From positions 1-64,000 of the forward strand of contig JAKZZE010000012.1 in assembly GCA_024220505.1 (NCBI GenBank): 64,000 nt of DNA, read 5' to 3'. Below, piece by piece: positions 54,592 to 64,000 of the stretch; position 1 is the stretch's first letter, and the number at the start of each line of letters is the position of its first letter. A program made the position numbers and the translations under genes. The notes beneath the pieces were generated by a model that was not told the DNA's origin, searched no databases, and worked only from the letters and a program-made list of their open reading frames with translations. The DNA is from Rhizopus arrhizus (taxonomy: Eukaryota > Mucoromycota > Mucoromycetes > Mucorales > Rhizopodaceae).

Positions 54592-56145
54592 TTATTTTAA
54601 GAATCTAGCAGTTGGCTTGATAATATCAGCGTATTTGTCATAAATTGTTTCAAGGCTCTCTTCACTTTCTTCAGCAAGCGATTCTTCAATCAAAGACTAT
54701 GACGATATGAAAACAATGAATTTTATAAACATCAGCTCTACATTAGAACTTACCTTAAAGCTACAGAGAACCTCAAAGCAGGTCTCTATATTATCATATA
54801 CATTTTTTCTCTTTGGCAGCTCAATGGTTTTTAATATTGAGTAGCGATAGCTACCGTTCTCAAATTTGAGCACAGTCAACTCCAAAGTTATGCCTGTCTT
54901 TTTGATTTATACATTTCACATATAAAGATGATTTTACTTACCTGCTAGCAATATTCCAAAGGTGACTAACTCTCGACCAAATGTGGCATTTTTGAGCCGA
55001 AGATGTAGCTGTCGTTTACATATTTCGGCAATTCTTGCTCGGTCTTTGTTTATTAACCCGTTGCCTTTGCCGGGGGGCTTGACCTCACCACAGCCCACTT
55101 CAATGCCACTGCAACATATAATAATGACGTCGGGCCGATCTGTCTTGAATGTTGCTGGCACTCTCTCTTTTGCAGCAAAGGATAGTATATCCCTATTTAA
55201 AGAACGCATCAATGACATTTGCTGCTGTAATTAATATTATACTTACCAATCAATAGATATTTTTTTACTGGCAGCAAAGATGTTTTGTAGCATCACAGAT
55301 GCATACTTTACAATAAAGTCCGTCTCAGATTGCATATGGGTATGGCGGACAGCCTTGCCGGTCTTTCTGACGGATTCTTTGTCGAACAAGAATCTAAAAA
55401 ATGAATTTATTAGAGAAGGGGGCTTATGCTTTTGATTTTAATTCAAGACTTACAGTGTCGACAAGGAATTGGCAATAGCCATCTCTTCTAAGTTGGTTGG
55501 CGAGGGTGACTGGATGAAAATATCATCACTGTTTTCCAAAGCCTAATATTTCGGGTTTTAATAAATATACCTATTTTACGTATATATAATGCTTTTACCT
55601 TCCTCCACTGCTTTATTAACAGATATGTATCCGCTGACAACTCATAGTCAGGGAGGCGCTCTTGATTTGAAATTTCGATGGAAGACAGTGCGCTAAAGAA
55701 AATCCAGGAATGAGTTATGCAGCATATTCTGGAAATCAGCATACTTACAGACGTTCTTCCAACGTCATTTGCTTTTTTGTCCTGCGTATCTTTAGGCTTT
55801 GGACGTCCACAGCATTGGTTTCCATAAAGTCGAGGACATAGCATAACTCTTCGTAATTAATATCGAAGTTGCAAAAGAGAGTTAATTAATTCGAAAGGAG
55901 TTTATTTTGTCGTTGTTACCTTCTTCTTCTTCCTCTTTTTCGCCTTCCTTTTCGTCTTCATCTTCTTCTTCATTTTCTTCTGCTTCATCTTCTTTTTTTT
56001 GACTCTTCTCCATTACACTTATTTTTCTTTTTTTAGCCTTTCTTACAGTTTCAGGTCGATCATTCAATTTTTCGTTGCAAATTGTAGATATAACGGATTT
56101 GTCCACTGCAATGCTAACCGACGCATTCAGTTCTTTTGTGCCCAT
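54592..56145 (-). CDS. D...ExK family protein in the palindrome loop (383 aa)
   Basis: Eight exons join in frame: 55920-56145, 55749-55848, 55599-55692, 55454-55542, 55247-55393, 54942-55192, 54754-54893, 54592-54696 (introns 49-98 nt). Residues 1-75 are highly charged, ending in a Glu/Asp run. The core shows FDKESVRKTGKAVRHTHMQS, QSETDFIVKYASVMLQNIF and RPDVIIICCSGIEVGCGEVK with D240, E255 and K257, a spacing compatible with a PD-(D/E)XK nuclease fold (D-x14-ExK). It continues ARIAEICKRQLHLRL and ends acidic. I recognise no named family; it resembles the broken gene 32591-34916 in having D...ExK followed by a helical stretch. Nuclease activity is a hypothesis. No disabling change was seen. 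Confidence 0.78.
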
Positions 56146-56940
56146 TTTGCCCAGTAGACTTCAACTATTGGAACTTGCAACTCCTACAGCAGCAGTCAAG
56201 GTCTGTACTTTCAGTAAAATCATAATTTTCAAACCTCATAGTCGTTCTTTTCTAAGCGTGTAATAACGTTATTCAGATGGCGGTTTTTTTTTTGCTTTTT
56301 TCTTCAAGTTGATCAATGATCCTTTGAGTGAACTTTCTGCATGACTCCGTGAAATGAAGTTAAAGTACTCATAAAAGTTTATTATGTTGAAGTTTTTAGC
56401 GTTCTGTTCAGTATATTTTGTGCACGTTAATAGTTTTCCTTCGTTATGATTCATTATATAACTAAGCCAAGAACAAATTTTTGCCATTCTCCTTAAATTT
56501 ATTGTTTGGTTTTTAATTAAAGTTCGCAGCCAATGATATGGTAGGACAACGAGCCCTCCGGGCCACCTTTTAGACCTTATCTTTAAAAAAGATGTGAATG
56601 GTCGTATTGCCTTTGTCATATTTGATTATGTCCTCTCATTATAACACAAAAATATACCATATTATATATTTGACACTCTACATTCAGGCCCTGTAATTAT
56701 GTCAGATTTATTATCCTAGGTTTGCCACAACCATAATTAATAAGGAAATAAATCTCAACAAAAAAAAATATTATAATTCGACATCTTGGAAAGCAGTTTC
56801 ATTTTTGCCACATTGACTTTTGTTTATTTTAGACCACTTTAACGCTATAACTATATTGTTCTACAGTTGAAACTAAAAAATTAAGTGATCTGTGATTTGA
56901 AGCTTTTTTAGGGTCTAATAAATGCAAAAAACATGTATTT
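56146..56940. other. loop DNA upstream of the D...ExK gene
   Basis: No supported gene. A minus-strand ORF at 56269-56619 has poor protein character. From 56640 the DNA is AT-rich and plain up to the start of the right arm. Confidence 0.55.
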
Positions 56941-57228
56941 TCTTTAATGATATCAGCACAGCATAAACATGATAGAGCACGTAAAAGACAAGTTGAGCAT
57001 CAATGTGATATCTGTTGACTTTCTTCCTTTACTATGAGTCCAAGGAGCCTTTATTGATTTGGCCTATGCATGCTTGATATGACTGTGAAGGTGAGGATAG
57101 ATTTGAAGTTCATGTATTCTACAAATTGCTTAATGGTTCTTGTTGGCATGTCTTTCGAAAAATAGCATTCTATGGAGTATTATACAAGCGAGCATCGTTT
57201 TGAATGAAGTAATGCAAACAAAGACCGT

Positions 57229-58805
57229 TTAAGGCAAATGATGCAGCTGTCGCAGGTGGACCAGTGCCATACTGATAGACCTTTGACCTGTAGAAAGATG
57301 TTGACAACCAAAGTTAGAGATGGCGCTCCAGCCAAGGCTTAAAGTCAGCGCGAATACGCCCATCTTTCCGCGACAATACAAGCAAGGCAAGGACTGCCGC
57401 GACCTCGTAGAGTTACGAAGATACAGTGCCACATCGTTCTTGATCATTCTTTCAGACAGAAGCCTAATAGGAAAAAGAAAGAAAAAAAAAAAAAGAGTTA
57501 GTAATTGCACCCATAGGGAATTACATGCATACCTTCATTATAAGTAAAGTATAAGTATACTGTAGCGGTAAGATGTGACTGCCGCAGGTGGACCAGTGCC
57601 ATACTGATAGACCTTTGACCTGTAGAAAGATGTTGACAACCAAAGTTAGAGATGGCGCTCCAGCCAAGGCTTAAAGTCAGCGCGAATACGCCCATCTTTC
57701 CGCGACAATACAAGCAAGGCAAGGACTGCCGCGACCTCGTAGAGTTACGAAGATACAGTGCCACATCGTTCTTGATCATTCTTTCAGACAGAAGCCTAAT
57801 AGGAAAAAGAAAGAAAAAAAAAAAAGAGTTAGTAATTGCACCCATAGGGAATTACATGCATACCTTCATTATAAGTAAAGTATAAGTATACTGTAGCGGT
57901 AAGATGTGACTGCCGCAGGTGGACCAGTGCCATACTGATAGACCTTTGACCTGTAGAAAGATGTTGACAACCAAAGTTAGAGATGGCGCTCCAGCCAAGG
58001 CTTAAAGTCAGCGCGAATACGCCCATCTTTCCGCGACAATACAAGCAAGGCAAGGACTGCCGCGACCTCGTAGAGTTACGAAGATACAGTGCCACATCGT
58101 TCTTGACCATTCTTTCAGACAGAAGCCTAATAGGAAAAAGAAAGAAAAAAAAAAAAAGAGTTAGTAATTGCACCCATAGGGAATTACATGCATACCTTCA
58201 TTATAAGTAAAGTATAAGTATACTGTAGCGGTAAGATGTGACTGCCGCAGGTGGACCAGTGCCATACTGATAGACCTTTGACCTGTAGAAAGATGTTGAC
58301 AACCAAAGTTAGAGATGGCGCTCCAGCCAAGGCTTAAAGTCAGCGCGAATACGCCCATCTTTCCGCGACAATACAAGCAAGGCAAGGACTGCCGCGACCT
58401 CGTAGAGTTACGAAGATACAGTGCCACATCGTTCTTGATCATTCTTTCAGACAGAAGCCTAATAGGAAAAAGAAAGAAAAAAAAAAAAGAGTTAGTAATT
58501 GCACCCATAGGGAATTACATGCATACCTTCATTATAAGTAAAGTATAAGTATACTGTAGCGGTAAGATGTGACTGCCGCAGGTGGACCAGTGCCATACTG
58601 ATAGACCTTTGACCTGTAGAAAGATGTTGACAACCAAAGTTAGAGATGGCGCTCCAGCCAAGGCTTAAAGTCAGCGCGAATACGCCCATCTTTCCGCGAC
58701 AATACAAGCAAGGCAAGGACTGCCGCGACCTCGTAGAGTTACGAAGATACAGTGCCACATCGTTCTTGATCATTCTTTCAGACAGAAGCCTAATAGGAAA
58801 AAGAA
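57229..58805 (-). repeat. 331/332-bp tandem array, five copies (right arm)
   Basis: Homologous points fall at 57255, 57587, 57918, 58250 and 58581 (periods 331-332). Units are nearly identical; a single T/C-type change is visible in the third unit (CTTGACCATT near 58104). Each full unit contains, on the minus strand, the GTATGC donor, TACTAAC and TATTAG signals. Confidence 0.9.
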
Positions 58806-58807
58806 AG

Positions 58808-58839
<32 letters not shown>

Positions 58840-58910
58840 AAAAAAGAAAAAAAGAAAAAAAGAATGTGAAAAAAAAGTGACGTAACCATACTGTGAAAAA
58901 TGAAAAGATA

Positions 58911-58952
58911 CAGTATTTCAGTCTAAAATTAGACGATTTCAAAACTTTTATT
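58911..58952 (-). repeat. mariner TIR end, right-arm copy
   Basis: Inverse of 53444-53485, next to the LINE 3' end exactly as in the left arm, including the TA at 58909-58910. It shows that the LINE was in the mariner TIR before the inverted duplication. Confidence 0.85.
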
Positions 58953-59086
58953 GGACAGTTTTTAATTTTTTTTTTTTTTTTTATGGATGAAAATTTTAAT
59001 GTTTATTAAAACTCATCAAAGAGTATAAGGATTAAGAGCGATACAAGTGTATTAAACAGTGACTTGTCGCGAAAATACAAAAGAAA

Positions 59087-62000
59087 TTAGCATAGAGAAT
59101 TGTAAGCAGATAGTTTCAATAGCTCTTTTTGGATTTGATTGATGACAATCTCATCCAAGATAGGAGTCTGTTCAAAGAATTGTTGCCAGTGGGCTTTCCA
59201 AATGAATCGAATGACTGTAGCAAAAAAATCATAGATTGTAAACTTGTCATGATAGTGTAAGATGTAATACTTGGATAATCTAAGTGTAGATAGGTCCTCG
59301 AATATTGAGCTGCAACTGGGACCTTTAGGATTTGACAAGTATTTCTTGAAGGCTGCGTTCCACAAGTCTTGTTTTTGAATACAAGTAAAGAGCATATGCT
59401 GCTCTGTTTCTGGTAGCTTGCACAATTGGCAATAGTCATCGTCTACCTTTGCTGGTATGATTCTATGCAGATTGGCTCGAGTGGATAATTTCTTATGAAG
59501 AAGTCTGTACCATACATTCCTAGGAATATGGTGCATAGGGCTACTGATAAAAGCTTTCCAGTTGTTGTGACTTATGTTTGTGATTTGTGAGTTTGAGTTG
59601 AAGCTAAACATTGTCTTTAATTGACGATTCTTCAATGCTGTTATATTGATATCTTCATAGCTCATCTGTTGAATGAATGGGTCAAAGTTGATATTTGGTT
59701 CAGTTGGATGCTCTTCATTGTCCAATTCAAGATCTTGCTGTTCAGCTGATAATAAGGATGCAAAATACGGCTTGAAGGTAAGGTTTCCAGTAAGAACGGC
59801 ATTTTTGATTTTTTGTAGAAGATTGGGAGAGCCACAATGTTGCCTGTTTTTGAACTGTATACCATCTGAAAGGAAATCTCGTTCAAAGAAATGATACACT
59901 TTTTGTGCTTGGAGAAACTTACTGAACTTGAAGTTTTCTTGTGGGTCTTCTTCGCATATATCTTTGAAGGGAATGAGTAGACTAGTTTGTGATGATATTG
60001 TCAAGTCATTTTCTGTAGGTAAACGAGGACAGGAGTCCAAAGCACTAAACATGGGGATTAGTGGATGGAGGCCTTTCATGTTACCGTATGATCTGGAATG
60101 TTTGAATATCAAAGGGATGACGTGTGAGGGAGCATCAAAGGAAGATTGCAGAGTAAATATCAACATCTTGTACAGGAAGTCTGGTATCCTTTGACGACAG
60201 TTTAACAGCAATGGATTGATATATCGAAACTGGAAAACCTTTTGCTGAACTTCTACATTCAATAATGAGACACCACCTTTATTTTTCGGCTGCTCTAGAG
60301 TTGTCCGAGCAATCCTGGGAAACAGGTTGTGAGTCACGAATTGATACACAATAGAAGACACCTTGTTGTAAAAGCTTTTTGGGAGGCTTGTAATTCGCAG
60401 AAAATGCCACAACTTGGAGAGTATGAGTGTATTAGCAATGTGTGCCCTGCCATAAACGGAAAGTTGACGCTGGGAATGAATGTTAACCGAGCTTTCAAGC
60501 TTGCGGATGGTTTCTTTATGGAATATAGTTCGTTGATCGTTGGTGAACCATATTGGGTATCCAAGATACTTGATGTAGCCTAATGATTGAGAGTCAAACC
60601 ACCTGAGACCATTATGAATGATTAGTTCTTTGAGTTCTCGATTGTTGAATGTGGTTCCACCGGCTAAAGGGAATGCCACCGACTTGGAATAGTTGACTTG
60701 AGAGTTAGACGCACCATTATATACTTTTAGACACTCTTGTAGTTCCAGAAATTCTTCCTTAGAATTGATAAATATGAGTATATCGTCTGCGTAGGCTAAT
60801 AATTTAACTGGTCTTGGTGCTGTTAATTGCAAGTCAGAGTTGGATCTTCTAGCTTTAAGACAGTAACCATCAATAATTTCATTGTTAAGGATGGATAGTA
60901 AGAATGGTTCTATTGCAAGATTGAAAAGTATAGGTGAAATCGAGTCTCCTTGACGTAATCCGCGCAATTGCTGTATACTGTCAGACAAGGATCCATTCAC
61001 GTTGACGGAAATTGAATTGCCAAAGAAAAGGTCGTGGATACACTTGATGAATTTATTGGGGAAACCAAACCTATTGAGTACTTTGCACAAATATTCGGGG
61101 TGGATACGGTCGTAGGCCTTTGTTTGATCTAACATGACCCCTAAACTTTCTGATATTGACGTTAATTTAGAGGCATCCTCCATAATCAACCGACATGCGA
61201 AGCCATGATCTCCTATAAACCGGCTGTGCATGAAGCCTGATTGGAAACGAGTGATCAATTTGGATGAGATACCCATAATCCTGCTATTCATGATCCTTGT
61301 AAAGACTTTGCAATCTGTATTAATCAGTGAGATTGGGCGCCAGTTACTTAGGCTTGTAAGGTCACCAGTCTTGGGTAAGAGAACCAAACAAGTTTGTTGC
61401 CATGATTTTGGAAAAAGCGCCTTGTTTATAGCGTCATTGTAAACCTCTAGTACTAGAGACTTGCAGCTAGGGTGACCAATTATCAAGTTTAAGATCTCAT
61501 AGGGTAATCCATCCATGCCTGGGCTACTTTTATGAGGAGTTCTTCTCGATCCATCTAGAATGTCATCAAACGAAATGCTGCTGATTATATGTTTAGCGTC
61601 GTTTGGTGATACCTGTTTATCTATCGTATTTAGCATTGACTCGAGATCCTGATGATCAATGGGTTCTGCGGAGTAAAGTGTAGAGTAGAAATTGGAAGCT
61701 GCATCAAGTTTCGCTTTAATATCTAAGCATTCCAAGCCAGTTTCTGGATGGACAATCTTAGTGATATTTCGCTTGATATTTCTTGATTCGGCTGTTCTTT
61801 TGAGGTATCCGGCTGATTTCTCATTGTTTTCGATCCATCGTTTACCTGCTCTAAGGATATCTATTTCAGCTATTTCGGTTTGTAACTTTGCAAGCTGATT
61901 CTCAACTTCAGGAAGCAAGATATTCAAACAAGTTGGGTTGTCGGAGTACCGCCTGAAGATATCATTTCTTTGGCTTTGGAGCTGCTTGATCTGATCATTC

Positions 62001-62977
62001 CTCCATTGGCATCTATTTCTGCAAAAGTTTTGAGTAACCTTTTTAACCATTTTCTTGAGTAGATCCCATTTCTCTTGAGGAGAGTTATTATATTTGGCTA
62101 GCTTATGAGTAATGTATTGTTCTATTTGTTCATTGAGCTTGCGAACGTATGCTGGGTTCTTGGCTAAATTTGGATTGGCTCTCCAGAGACCCTTTCCAGT
62201 TGAAGAGGTTCCTACGGTTAAGTTTATAGATAAAAGAGCATGGTCTGTCCATTCTTTGTTCATGTATTCAACATTCCCGTTGTTACAATTGTTGTGAATG
62301 CTTTTGTTTGCAAATATATAGTCTATACAAGTGGATGAATCTGCTCTTCGAAAAGTTGGTCGGTAACTGATACCGTCTTCCACGTGATTTATACAGTCCT
62401 CAAACTGAGAAAGCATAAACCGCAGAAAGTGTTGTGGGACATTTGATCGTCTTGTGTTGTGGTAAGAATTGTTGTCGAATGAGAAGTTGAAATCCCCTGC
62501 TATGAAGAGATTTTGAATAATAGTATTCGAACTATCTAAGGAGTTTAGTTGATGTATGATGCTCGAGAAGAAGACATTCCTGTCAGCTGCATTGCTTGCT
62601 GGAGCATAGAGGTTTAGTATAAAAATGGGTTGTATAGATTCATCTGACCAAGTGAGCTTAACAAGTAAAAACCTTTGATCGTCCGATTGTTGAATTAATT
62701 CCATATTTTGGGACTGATTGAGGTTGATGATTCCACAGTACTTGGTCCACAGTGTCTGATGCGCTTGAAATTTCATGTTGAGTGATTGAGTTATTTTATC
62801 GAATGAATGAAGAGGTATATTTGTTTCTTGACATAATAATATGTTTAGTTGCTGTTGTCTTAGATATCGAATAAAGTTGTCGGTGTGTTGTAAATTGTTA
62901 TTTTTGTAAATTGTTCTGCAATTAATTGAGCCTATCTTCATATTTATGATCTTATTACTATGATTATTCATAATCAT
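59087..62977 (-). CDS. LINE ORF2, right-arm copy (1296 aa)
   Basis: Same protein as 49419-53309: APE endonuclease, RT with AYADD, C-terminal CCHC-like finger. The frame is uninterrupted, and the TAATG overlap with ORF1 is kept (62975-62979). Confidence 0.93.
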   Translation of the reverse strand: MIMNNHSNKIINMKIGSINCRTIYKNNNLQHTDNFIRYLRQQQLNILLCQETNIPLHSFDKITQSLNMKFQAHQTLWTKYCGIINLNQSQNMELIQQSDDQRFLLVKLTWSDESIQPIFILNLYAPASNAADRNVFFSSIIHQLNSLDSSNTIIQNLFIAGDFNFSFDNNSYHNTRRSNVPQHFLRFMLSQFEDCINHVEDGISYRPTFRRADSSTCIDYIFANKSIHNNCNNGNVEYMNKEWTDHALLSINLTVGTSSTGKGLWRANPNLAKNPAYVRKLNEQIEQYITHKLAKYNNSPQEKWDLLKKMVKKVTQNFCRNRCQWRNDQIKQLQSQRNDIFRRYSDNPTCLNILLPEVENQLAKLQTEIAEIDILRAGKRWIENNEKSAGYLKRTAESRNIKRNITKIVHPETGLECLDIKAKLDAASNFYSTLYSAEPIDHQDLESMLNTIDKQVSPNDAKHIISSISFDDILDGSRRTPHKSSPGMDGLPYEILNLIIGHPSCKSLVLEVYNDAINKALFPKSWQQTCLVLLPKTGDLTSLSNWRPISLINTDCKVFTRIMNSRIMGISSKLITRFQSGFMHSRFIGDHGFACRLIMEDASKLTSISESLGVMLDQTKAYDRIHPEYLCKVLNRFGFPNKFIKCIHDLFFGNSISVNVNGSLSDSIQQLRGLRQGDSISPILFNLAIEPFLLSILNNEIIDGYCLKARRSNSDLQLTAPRPVKLLAYADDILIFINSKEEFLELQECLKVYNGASNSQVNYSKSVAFPLAGGTTFNNRELKELIIHNGLRWFDSQSLGYIKYLGYPIWFTNDQRTIFHKETIRKLESSVNIHSQRQLSVYGRAHIANTLILSKLWHFLRITSLPKSFYNKVSSIVYQFVTHNLFPRIARTTLEQPKNKGGVSLLNVEVQQKVFQFRYINPLLLNCRQRIPDFLYKMLIFTLQSSFDAPSHVIPLIFKHSRSYGNMKGLHPLIPMFSALDSCPRLPTENDLTISSQTSLLIPFKDICEEDPQENFKFSKFLQAQKVYHFFERDFLSDGIQFKNRQHCGSPNLLQKIKNAVLTGNLTFKPYFASLLSAEQQDLELDNEEHPTEPNINFDPFIQQMSYEDINITALKNRQLKTMFSFNSNSQITNISHNNWKAFISSPMHHIPRNVWYRLLHKKLSTRANLHRIIPAKVDDDYCQLCKLPETEQHMLFTCIQKQDLWNAAFKKYLSNPKGPSCSSIFEDLSTLRLSKYYILHYHDKFTIYDFFATVIRFIWKAHWQQFFEQTPILDEIVINQIQKELLKLSAYNSLC

Positions 62978-64000
62978 TATAAGTTGAGTTTAGTGGAGGG
63001 CTGTGATGATCCTCCTGCCGCCGAGTTATTTTCATCATATTCGTCTTCAAATGTTGCATTTTCTTCTACTTCTAAACTATCGTCGAAAAGAGTTGATTTT
63101 TTCTTGGATCTTTCAACAGCTGAAGTAGGTGTAAATGCTTCCGAGTTGTTACGTTTCTGCATATTCATAGAGAGGCTATTAAATGTGACAAGTGGGTGCA
63201 GTAACCTCTTGGCGGCTTCTTTTCTGCCCGTTTTCCTCTGACTTGAATCTTCATCGATTGGAGTAGATAAGTTACTACCGTCAATGTTCTCTTCTTCTAC
63301 TGAGTCTAAAGTAGAAATGGCTTCCTGAAAATCATCTTTGTCTTCTGCTACAGATGCACTGTCGGGCTTACTATTATCTTCTTCTGACAGTTCCATATCC
63401 ATTTCTTGAAGGTTACTCAATATAACCGTCCCTTTTTCGGTATTCATCTGCTCTACATTAGCTTTCATCACCCTAGAGCGGTGGGTTGCCACTTGTTTTC
63501 TCTTACGATTCCAAGGGGCATCAGGACATTGGGCTTTTAAATGTTGAGTACTCTCACAGATAAAGCAAGCTTTTCTTCTACGAAGAAGAACTGGACAATT
63601 CACTCGAGTGTGATCGTCAACATGGCAAAGATTGCAGATGGGCTTCATATTGCTCCAGACAATATGTAAATAGTGATCTTGTTCCCAAGATGGGATTTGG
63701 GGTGTAAGAGGCTCATAACTTTTAGTTTTATCCTTGACAAGAGTAACATACCCCCTGCCATTAAACCAACCACCATCCACTGTATGATGGTGTCCTATTT
63801 CCAAAATGCTCCCATACTTCTCAAATAACTGAATCATCAACGGTTTCAATTTGTCATCCTTTTCATAAGGAATATTGGTGATCCCTATTCTGATCACATC
63901 CGAATTTTTATCCATCGTTGCCTGTACTTTGACTTTTCTACCGAGAATCAAAAACTCCTTATTCAATGCTTCCATCTTATCTTCTTCATTATCAAAATTA
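62977..64000 (-). CDS. LINE ORF1, right-arm copy, partial
   Basis: C-terminal about 340 residues of the protein at 48031-49419, including both CCHC knuckles. The start lies beyond the window edge. Confidence 0.85.
   Translation of the reverse strand, partial: NFDNEEDKMEALNKEFLILGRKVKVQATMDKNSDVIRIGITNIPYEKDDKLKPLMIQLFEKYGSILEIGHHHTVDGGWFNGRGYVTLVKDKTKSYEPLTPQIPSWEQDHYLHIVWSNMKPICNLCHVDDHTRVNCPVLLRRRKACFICESTQHLKAQCPDAPWNRKRKQVATHRSRVMKANVEQMNTEKGTVILSNLQEMDMELSEEDNSKPDSASVAEDKDDFQEAISTLDSVEEENIDGSNLSTPIDEDSSQRKTGRKEAAKRLLHPLVTFNSLSMNMQKRNNSEAFTPTSAVERSKKKSTLFDDSLEVEENATFEDEYDENNSAAGGSSQPSTKLNL

Larger units (their letters stand above)
56941..64000 (-). repeat. right arm of the large inverted repeat (continues beyond window)
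   Basis: Inverse complement of 54475 down to 48396, with five instead of two 331-bp units. The LINE and mariner TIR fragment are carried in inverse orientation. The outer end is not in the window. Confidence 0.92.
58967..64000 (-). mobile_element. LINE, right-arm copy (5' end outside window)
   Basis: Inverse of 48396-53429: T-run at 58967-58982, ORF2 at 59087-62977, ORF1 from 62977 to the window edge. Confidence 0.92.

Noticed and set aside
56269..56619. 116-codon minus-strand ORF upstream of the loop gene
   Set aside because: Lys-rich, no domain, no splice or start evidence, and not needed for the downstream gene model.
48396..64000. Palindrome as a pure assembly artefact
   Set aside because: The arms differ in the number of 331-bp units and in A/T-run lengths, and the loop is unique sequence with an intact gene. 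It is still flagged for long-read checking.
1..64000. CRISPR arrays, rRNA genes, prokaryotic operons
   Set aside because: None seen. The tandem repeats lack spacer organisation, and the genes are spliced and eukaryotic.

Overview
This 64 kb window is AT-rich eukaryotic DNA. Spliced genes have introns of about 45-85 nt (GT...AG), coding exons are compact, and transposable elements dominate. The host-gene set (a phospholipid:diacylglycerol acyltransferase, a C-terminal membrane protein, and two members of a lineage-type family with a D...ExK core), the intron style and the element types (Tnp2/CACTA, Merlin, Ty3/gypsy, DIRS, Tc1/mariner, an APE-type LINE, a Fanzor-like relic) fit an early-diverging fungus, most likely Mucoromycota/Mucorales. 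The taxonomic call is inference; no rRNA or mitochondrial marker is present.

Layout. 1-179 is the right end of a CACTA-type element; 183-7511 is a complete CACTA element (16-bp perfect TIRs, TSD ATC) with a spliced Gln-rich gene (+) and a Tnp2-type transposase gene (-). From 7512 to 25737 lies a Merlin (ISXO2-like) DNA transposon with an apparently intact spliced transposase. Each of its long inverted repeats contains a degenerate tRNA-Arg(CCT)-like module. Its left repeat is split by a tandem LTR-int-LTR-int-LTR Ty3/gypsy array (7594-23165) flanked by one 4-bp TSD. Each gypsy unit has gag, a -1 frameshift heptamer at the gag stop, a PR-RT-RH ORF, a separate integrase ORF and an extra 268-codon ORF that runs into the 3' LTR.

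25745-28405 is a DIRS-type element broken by two solo LTRs with clear TSDs and ending at a decayed Tc1-like element (28408-30344). 30347-35900 is a graveyard of solo LTRs and Tc1 fragments in and around a host-type gene (32591-34916) that carries an LTR in an intron, another in an exon, and a Tc1 fragment at its 3' end.

35977-41018 is the only ordinary host stretch: the acyltransferase gene (9 exons, 699 aa, -) and a 6-exon, 670-aa membrane/coiled-coil protein gene (+), transcribed divergently from a 208-bp gap. 41311-43788 is a decayed Fanzor-like (eukaryotic TnpB) nuclease gene, followed by a decayed Tc1 transposase (44430-45515).

46309-64000 is dominated by a large inverted repeat. A mariner element with ~150-bp TIRs received a 5.4-kb LINE in its right TIR (14-bp TSD). 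That composite plus a 331-bp tandem repeat is duplicated in inverse orientation (left arm 48396-54475, right arm 56941-64000 and beyond), with 2 versus 5 copies of the tandem unit. The 2.5-kb loop holds an intact 8-exon gene (383 aa) of the D...ExK family.

Insertion order can be read from the nesting: DIRS before its solo LTRs; Merlin before CACTA and gypsy; mariner before LINE; LINE before inverted duplication. The near-identity of the gypsy units and of the palindrome arms indicates recent activity.
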